Shown here piece after piece: positions 60,123 to 64,000 of a DNA stretch of 64,000 nt. The position numbers and the translations under genes are program-made. The stretch covers positions 62,001 to 126,000 of the forward strand of contig NZ_CAKUIH010000001.1 in the NCBI RefSeq assembly GCF_934660935.1. Reading direction: 5' to 3'. The stretch is from an uncultured Parolsenella sp. (GTDB lineage Bacteria; Actinomycetota; Coriobacteriia; Coriobacteriales; Atopobiaceae). The first letter of the stretch is position 1. The number at the start of each line of letters is the position of its first letter. The notes below the pieces were generated by a model. It was not told where the DNA came from. It was given only the letters and a program-made list of their open reading frames with translations, and searched no databases.

Positions 60123-60828
60123 TCGCGCTCGTAAGATCGTCAAGCCGGGGGAGCCGCATGAGCATCATGCGTCCTCCGGCTTTTGTTGGTCTGCGACCTA
60201 TCCAGACAGAGCAGCTGCCCTGGGCCAGCGTAAGCCCAAGGTGATAGTCGCTTCAGAGGGTTTCGATGACCTATATATTCCTGTGCCCGTAGCCAGGAAG
60301 CTTGAATCGTCGGATTCCAAAGAGCCGCAGAGCCATGCCGAGCTCATGTACATCATTCGCGAGCTCGGGGATGCCTGTGCCTGGGAGCGCTTGGTCGACA
60401 TGGTTTCTCGCAGGGAATATTCGTCCAAGGAGGCCGAGGACAAGCTCGTTAGAGATGGCTTTTCGCGTGACTGTGCGCGTCGTGCCATCGAAAAGGCAAT
60501 CACTCTCAGGGTTATTGATGACGAGAGGTTTGCAGGATCCTTTATTCGCATGAAGCTATCCGCTGGCTGGGGGCCAGTTCGTATCGAGCGAGAGCTTGCG
60601 CATCGTGGCGTAACGTTGTCTGACGTCGCTGGCTGGCCTGAGGAGTTCCTCGATGACGAGAGCCCTGAGGACCGCGCTTTTGAACTCCTTGAGCGTAGGC
60701 GTATCCCTGAGAAGAACCCATACCAGAAGCTCGTGAGGTTCCTCTGTTCTAAGGGATATCCACTTTCTGTCTGCACGTCTGTCGTTTCAGATTATCTGTC
60801 CAGAGCTCGAGAAGACGGCACGTGCTAG
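60112..60828 (+). CDS. recX: RecA regulator RecX
   Basis: 238 residues from GTG 60112 inside recA. The N-terminal ~85 residues are poorly conserved; the RecX repeats follow: SRREYSSKEAEDKLVRDGF, then DDERFAGSFIRMKLSAGWGPVRIERELAHRGV. RecX limits RecA filament growth. The overlap puts it under the same SOS promoter. Confidence 0.9.
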   Translation: MPSSRARKIVKPGEPHEHHASSGFCWSATYPDRAAALGQRKPKVIVASEGFDDLYIPVPVARKLESSDSKEPQSHAELMYIIRELGDACAWERLVDMVSRREYSSKEAEDKLVRDGFSRDCARRAIEKAITLRVIDDERFAGSFIRMKLSAGWGPVRIERELAHRGVTLSDVAGWPEEFLDDESPEDRAFELLERRRIPEKNPYQKLVRFLCSKGYPLSVCTSVVSDYLSRAREDGTC

Positions 60829-60846
60829 TTCCATTTAAGACAGTGA

Positions 60847-60902
60847 GTGTCATGCACGGCATTTGCGGCGGGGTGCGGGTGTCATGCACGGCATTTGCGG
60901 CG
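60847..60902 (+). repeat. two-copy 24-base direct repeat after recX
   Basis: Identical 24-base units at 60847-60870 and 60879-60902, period 32 bases; each contains CATGCACGGCATTTGCGGCG. A further ten-base tandem, TTCGCACTTG twice, is at 60920-60939. Part of a 339-base gap (60829-61167) with no supportable gene. Confidence 0.75.
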
Positions 60903-60958
60903 AGCTGCGGCCATCCGCTTTCGCACTTGTTCGCACTTGATGGGGGACGTTACATAAC

Positions 60959-60988
60959 GTTGACTGAATATTCGGTTAACCATAAAAT
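60959..60988 (+). promoter_or_regulatory. rny promoter with overlapping palindrome
   Basis: TTGACT, 17 bases, TAAAAT: a strong sigma70-type match in an AT-rich island. A near-perfect palindrome at 60959-60980 (centre GAATATTC, ends GTTGAC/GTTAAC) covers the -35 and most of the spacer and could be an operator. The leader to rny is about 170 bases, with a GTCTC/GAGAC hairpin at 61109-61123. Confidence 0.6.
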
Positions 60989-61167
60989 AGAACAACCATT
61001 TGGGTTTATCCCGTCCGCCGGCCTTATCGCGGCAGACGTACTCTTTGTTCATGTACCTGCGATGTTCGCATAAGCATAGACGCCGGGATTCGCTCGGATG
61101 GTGGGCTCTGTCTCGTTGTGAGACGGTTTCCTGAACATCCTCACCAAACGTTTTCCTAGGAGTCACT

Positions 61168-62730
61168 ATGGGCATCGAGATCGTCGTTATTGCAGCGCTT
61201 GTTGCGCTTGCAATTGGTTTTGCAATTTCGCACTTCGTCGTCAACGGTCAGAACTCCGCTCGAGTACAGGATGCAAATCGTCAGGTTTCTGAGGCCGAGG
61301 AGAAGGCCAAGCAGATTACCCACGATGCAGAGCGTCAGGCTGAGACCACGAAGAAGGAAGCTGTTCTCGCCGCTAAGGAGGATATCCTTAAGCAGCGTCA
61401 GGCCGCCGAGGCTGAGGAGAAGCAGCGCAAGAGCGAGCTTCGATCCATGGAAAGCCGCATCATGCAGCGCGAAGAGTCTCTTGATCGCCGCAATGACGCC
61501 CTTGATCGTCGCGAGCACCAGCTCTCTAGCCAGGCTGGCCAGCTTGACCGTCGCCAGTCTGACCTTGACGAGCTCATGAAGCAGCAGACTACCGAGCTCG
61601 AGCGCATCGCCGCCCTTTCCACCGACGAAGCTCACAAGGAACTTCTCGATCGCGTCCGCAAGGATACCGTTCGCGAAGAGGCGCAGATTCTTCGCGAGAG
61701 TGAGCAGCGTGCCCGCGCCCAGGCGGATAAGACCGCTCGCGAGATCGTCACCACTGCTATTCAGCGTTGCGCTGCCGATCAAGCTGGTGAGGTTACGGTA
61801 ACTACGGTTCATATTCCTTCCGATGACCTCAAGGGCCGTATCATCGGTCGCGAGGGTCGAAATATTCGCACCTTCGAGCAGGTCTCTGGTGTTTCTCTCG
61901 TAATCGACGATACGCCTGAGACGGTGCTTCTCTCCAGCTTTGAGCCAGTTCGTCGCGAGACGGCTCGCGTTGCTCTCGAGAACCTGATCGCAGATGGCCG
62001 CATTCACCCCGCCCGCATCGAGGAGATGTATAAGAAGGCGGAGACTCTCGTACAGCAGAGGGTTCAGGAGGCCGGTGAGCAGGCAGCCTTCGACGCTGGG
62101 ATCCATGATCTCCACCCCGAGATTGTAAAGACGCTCGGCGCTCTCCGTTACCGCACTTCCTTTGGACAGAATGTCCTCTCACACTCCAAGCAGGTTTCTG
62201 AGCTTTGCGGCATCATGGCTTCCGAGCTCGGTCTCGACCCGACGCTTCCCAAGCGCGCTGGTCTTCTCCACGATATCGGCAAGGCGATTGACCACGAGGT
62301 TGAGGGACCTCATGCCGTTATCGGCGCTGATCTTGCCCGCCGTTATGGCGAGCGCCCTGAGGTCGTACACGCTATCGAGGCTCACCACGCAGACGTTGAG
62401 CCCAACACCATCCTTGATCAGCTCGTGATGGCCGCCGACGCCGTTTCCGCCGCGCGCCCCGGTGCTCGCCGCGAGAGCGCTGAGACCTACATCAAGCGTC
62501 TCCAGAAGCTCGAAGAGATTTCGAACGCCCACGATGGCGTCGAGCGTACCTATGCCATGCAGGCTGGTCGTGAGCTTCACGTTATGGTGCAGCCCGAGAA
62601 GATCTCTGACGCTGAGGCCACGGTGCTCGCCCATGACATCGCCAAGCAGATCGAGGACGAGATGGAATACCCCGGTCAGGTCCGCGTCGTTGTCATTCGC
62701 GAATCTCGCGCTGTCGACGTTGCCAAGTAG
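61168..62730 (+). CDS. rny: ribonuclease Y
   Basis: 520 residues; AGGAG five bases before the ATG. One N-terminal membrane helix, a long coiled coil (~30-200), a KH domain (GRIIGREGRNIRTFEQVSGV) and an HD domain (GLLHDIGKAIDHEVEG, HHAD). Membrane-bound endonuclease starting mRNA decay. In Firmicutes rny is near ymdB and spoVS; here a GHKL protein takes the middle position. Confidence 0.97.
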   Translation: MGIEIVVIAALVALAIGFAISHFVVNGQNSARVQDANRQVSEAEEKAKQITHDAERQAETTKKEAVLAAKEDILKQRQAAEAEEKQRKSELRSMESRIMQREESLDRRNDALDRREHQLSSQAGQLDRRQSDLDELMKQQTTELERIAALSTDEAHKELLDRVRKDTVREEAQILRESEQRARAQADKTAREIVTTAIQRCAADQAGEVTVTTVHIPSDDLKGRIIGREGRNIRTFEQVSGVSLVIDDTPETVLLSSFEPVRRETARVALENLIADGRIHPARIEEMYKKAETLVQQRVQEAGEQAAFDAGIHDLHPEIVKTLGALRYRTSFGQNVLSHSKQVSELCGIMASELGLDPTLPKRAGLLHDIGKAIDHEVEGPHAVIGADLARRYGERPEVVHAIEAHHADVEPNTILDQLVMAADAVSAARPGARRESAETYIKRLQKLEEISNAHDGVERTYAMQAGRELHVMVQPEKISDAEATVLAHDIAKQIEDEMEYPGQVRVVVIRESRAVDVAK

Positions 62731-62747
62731 ACGTCGTTTACCATCGA

Positions 62748-63863
62748 ATGGCTGAAGATAGAACAGATTTCATGAGCGAGGGGGCCTCGAAGGGGACTCC
62801 CTCGCTCGCTGATTTCGTTGCAAGCGTTTCGGGGGATTCCGCCATTAGGGTTGAAGAGTCCCTGGGTAACGGCTTTGTCAGGCTTCGTGTCGGCGAGGCG
62901 GAGCGAAGGCAGGCGAAGCATGACATTCGCTGTGCCGAGGACGTTGTCATTGAGATGCTTCGTAACTCTCGTGACGCCGGTGCCCACACCATATTCGTAG
63001 CTACGAATCGCGATGGTGATGAGCGCAGCATCGTTATGATTGACGATGGCTCTGGCCTTCCTGATTCCATGCGTAAGAAGATTTTCGATGCGCGCGTTAC
63101 GTCCAAGCTCGATTCGGTGCATATGGACAGATGGGGCGTGCACGGAAGAGGCATGGCCCTGTTCTCCATTCGGGAGAATTCTAAGAGCTCCGATGTCATG
63201 GCCTCTGGCGTAGGGCTCGGCTCTTCCATTCGTGTCGTCTCGGATACGACGGCTTTGACCGAGCGCAAGGATCAAAGTACGTGGCCGACTATCGGCCGCG
63301 GAGATGAGGGCGAACCTAGACTTCGTGGTCCTAAAAACATAATCCGAACGAGCTGCGAATTTGCTTTGGAAGAGCGTGGCGTTTGCGAAGTGTATCTCGG
63401 ATCTGCGGCAGAGGTACTTGCCACTATGCGCGCGCTCACTAATGAATCTCCAGATCGCTCCCGCCTTCTATTCGTTGATGATATCGATGAGGTCAGAGTG
63501 ATTGATCGTCCTGCTGTTGCCGGGGATGCCCATGAGCTCGCTTCTATCGCCGAGTCACTTGGACTCTACATTTCGGAGCGGACTGCCCACCGCATATTAG
63601 CCGGTCAAATTAAGCCGCTTAGATCGGTCGCAAATAGGCTCACTCATCAGGGTGGCACCCCTGGTCCAAAGGAAATCGATCTCACTCGGGATCGTAGGGG
63701 CCTTCGTATTTCCAAAGACGACGTCGAGGAGTTCGCGCGTATTATGGAACGGGACTTCTCGTTATTGTCTGAGCGCTATTACCTCGCCCTTGCTGGCGAC
63801 CCGAGGATTAGCGTCTCGCATGATAAGGTAGTCGTAACGTTTGACCTTGAAAAAGAAGACTGA
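62748..63863 (+). CDS. GHKL-fold ATP-binding protein of unknown function
   Basis: 371 residues from ATG 62748, 17 bases after rny; no Shine-Dalgarno, and an ATG at 62772 is possible. Bergerat-type ATP site: N-box EMLRNSRDAG (Glu69), G1 DDGSG (from Asp99), G2 GVHGRGMAL (130-138), like Hsp90/MutL/gyrase rather than sensor kinases, since there is no phospho-acceptor His box or membrane part. The C-terminal ~110 residues include a helical segment (SERTAHRILAGQIKPL) and a final beta part. Position between rny and spoVS suggests a conserved cell-surface or RNA-linked role, which I cannot name. Confidence 0.82.
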   Translation: MAEDRTDFMSEGASKGTPSLADFVASVSGDSAIRVEESLGNGFVRLRVGEAERRQAKHDIRCAEDVVIEMLRNSRDAGAHTIFVATNRDGDERSIVMIDDGSGLPDSMRKKIFDARVTSKLDSVHMDRWGVHGRGMALFSIRENSKSSDVMASGVGLGSSIRVVSDTTALTERKDQSTWPTIGRGDEGEPRLRGPKNIIRTSCEFALEERGVCEVYLGSAAEVLATMRALTNESPDRSRLLFVDDIDEVRVIDRPAVAGDAHELASIAESLGLYISERTAHRILAGQIKPLRSVANRLTHQGGTPGPKEIDLTRDRRGLRISKDDVEEFARIMERDFSLLSERYYLALAGDPRISVSHDKVVVTFDLEKED

Positions 63864-63959
63864 CGCGTCAGATCCTGCGCGTCTTATCGCGGTTCCAACG
63901 CTAACTATCGCAGCACAACAGCACCCGAATTATTCCAGTACACGACAGGAGCTTTACCC

Positions 63960-64000
63960 ATGGACTACCTAAAGGTCTCGAGCAAGTCGTCTCCCGCCTC
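63960..64000 (+). CDS. spoVS: stage V sporulation protein S (SpoVS), start only
   Basis: Thirteen complete codons are visible (MDYLKVSSKSSPA), cut by the window edge. MxxLKVSxKSxPxS is the SpoVS/Alba-like start; AGGAG precedes the ATG. rny-spoVS adjacency is typical of Firmicutes. The organism is probably non-sporulating, so it has another role. The 96-base gap before it holds a GACGCG/CGCGTC hairpin (63862-63884). Confidence 0.75.
   Translation, partial: MDYLKVSSKSSPA

Noticed and set aside
60847..60902. CRISPR-like direct repeat
   Set aside because: Only two copies and an eight-base spacer; no cas genes nearby.
60822..61073. 83-codon frame in the recX-rny gap
   Set aside because: Runs through the direct repeats and the rny promoter; no ribosome site or recognisable domain.

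Overview
The window is GC-rich, almost fully coding, and reads as chromosomal core of an actinobacterium. The class Coriobacteriia (an Olsenella/Atopobium/Collinsella-like gut or oral anaerobe) fits best. Actinobacterial marks are an mIHF-type nucleoid protein beside gmk, an SOS box of the type CGAAC-N4-GTTCG before recA, and GlfT-like glycosyltransferases. Firmicute-like marks are RNase J, RNase Y, a PyrR-headed pyr operon with PyrK, SpoVS, ComEA/ComEC and a teichoic-acid-type transferase. The genus is inference. I see no IS element, prophage, integrase, CRISPR array or rRNA; there is one tRNA (Asn).

Layout. 1-5.1 kb: an asymmetric heterodimeric ABC exporter, a lipoprotein and a radical SAM protein. 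5.1-11.4 kb: tRNA-Asn, then a surface-glycan locus (EpsG-like protein, Wzm/Wzt-type ABC exporter, two GlfT-like galactofuranosyltransferase homologues). 11.5-17 kb: the pyrimidine operon pyrR-B-C-K-D-F behind an attenuator; carAB and pyrE are not in the window. 17.2-19.7 kb: mihF-gmk-rpoZ-thiI. 19.9-29 kb: comEA-comEC-holA, rpsT, lepA-dus-hemW. 29.1-34.8 kb: a second envelope locus in which a YidC-like domain is fused to a CDP-glycerol glycerophosphotransferase-like domain, followed by a sulfatase-fold membrane protein and a convergent GT-C-like membrane protein. 34.8-43.9 kb: ettA, a membrane-anchored DnaJ, a canonical DnaJ, mtaB, phoH, ybeY, dgkA, era, recO. 44.1-46.6 kb: a putative Mn/heavy-metal exporter, an SDR enzyme and an unknown protein. 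46.8-64 kb: rpsO, pnp, rnj, ftsK, a RodZ-like protein, yajQ, rimO, a pgsA-cinA fusion, SOS-controlled recA-recX, rny, a GHKL ATPase and the start of spoVS.

The most unusual items are the YidC/glycerophosphotransferase fusion, the DnaJ with transmembrane segments in place of its C-terminal client-binding/dimer region, the GHKL ATPase between rny and spoVS, the PgsA-CinA fusion, the Arg/Tyr/Ser-rich linker of the RodZ-like protein, and compact leader structures at pyrR, rimO, rnj, pnp and mihF. Most other open frames on the opposite strand are shadows of these GC-rich genes and are left out.
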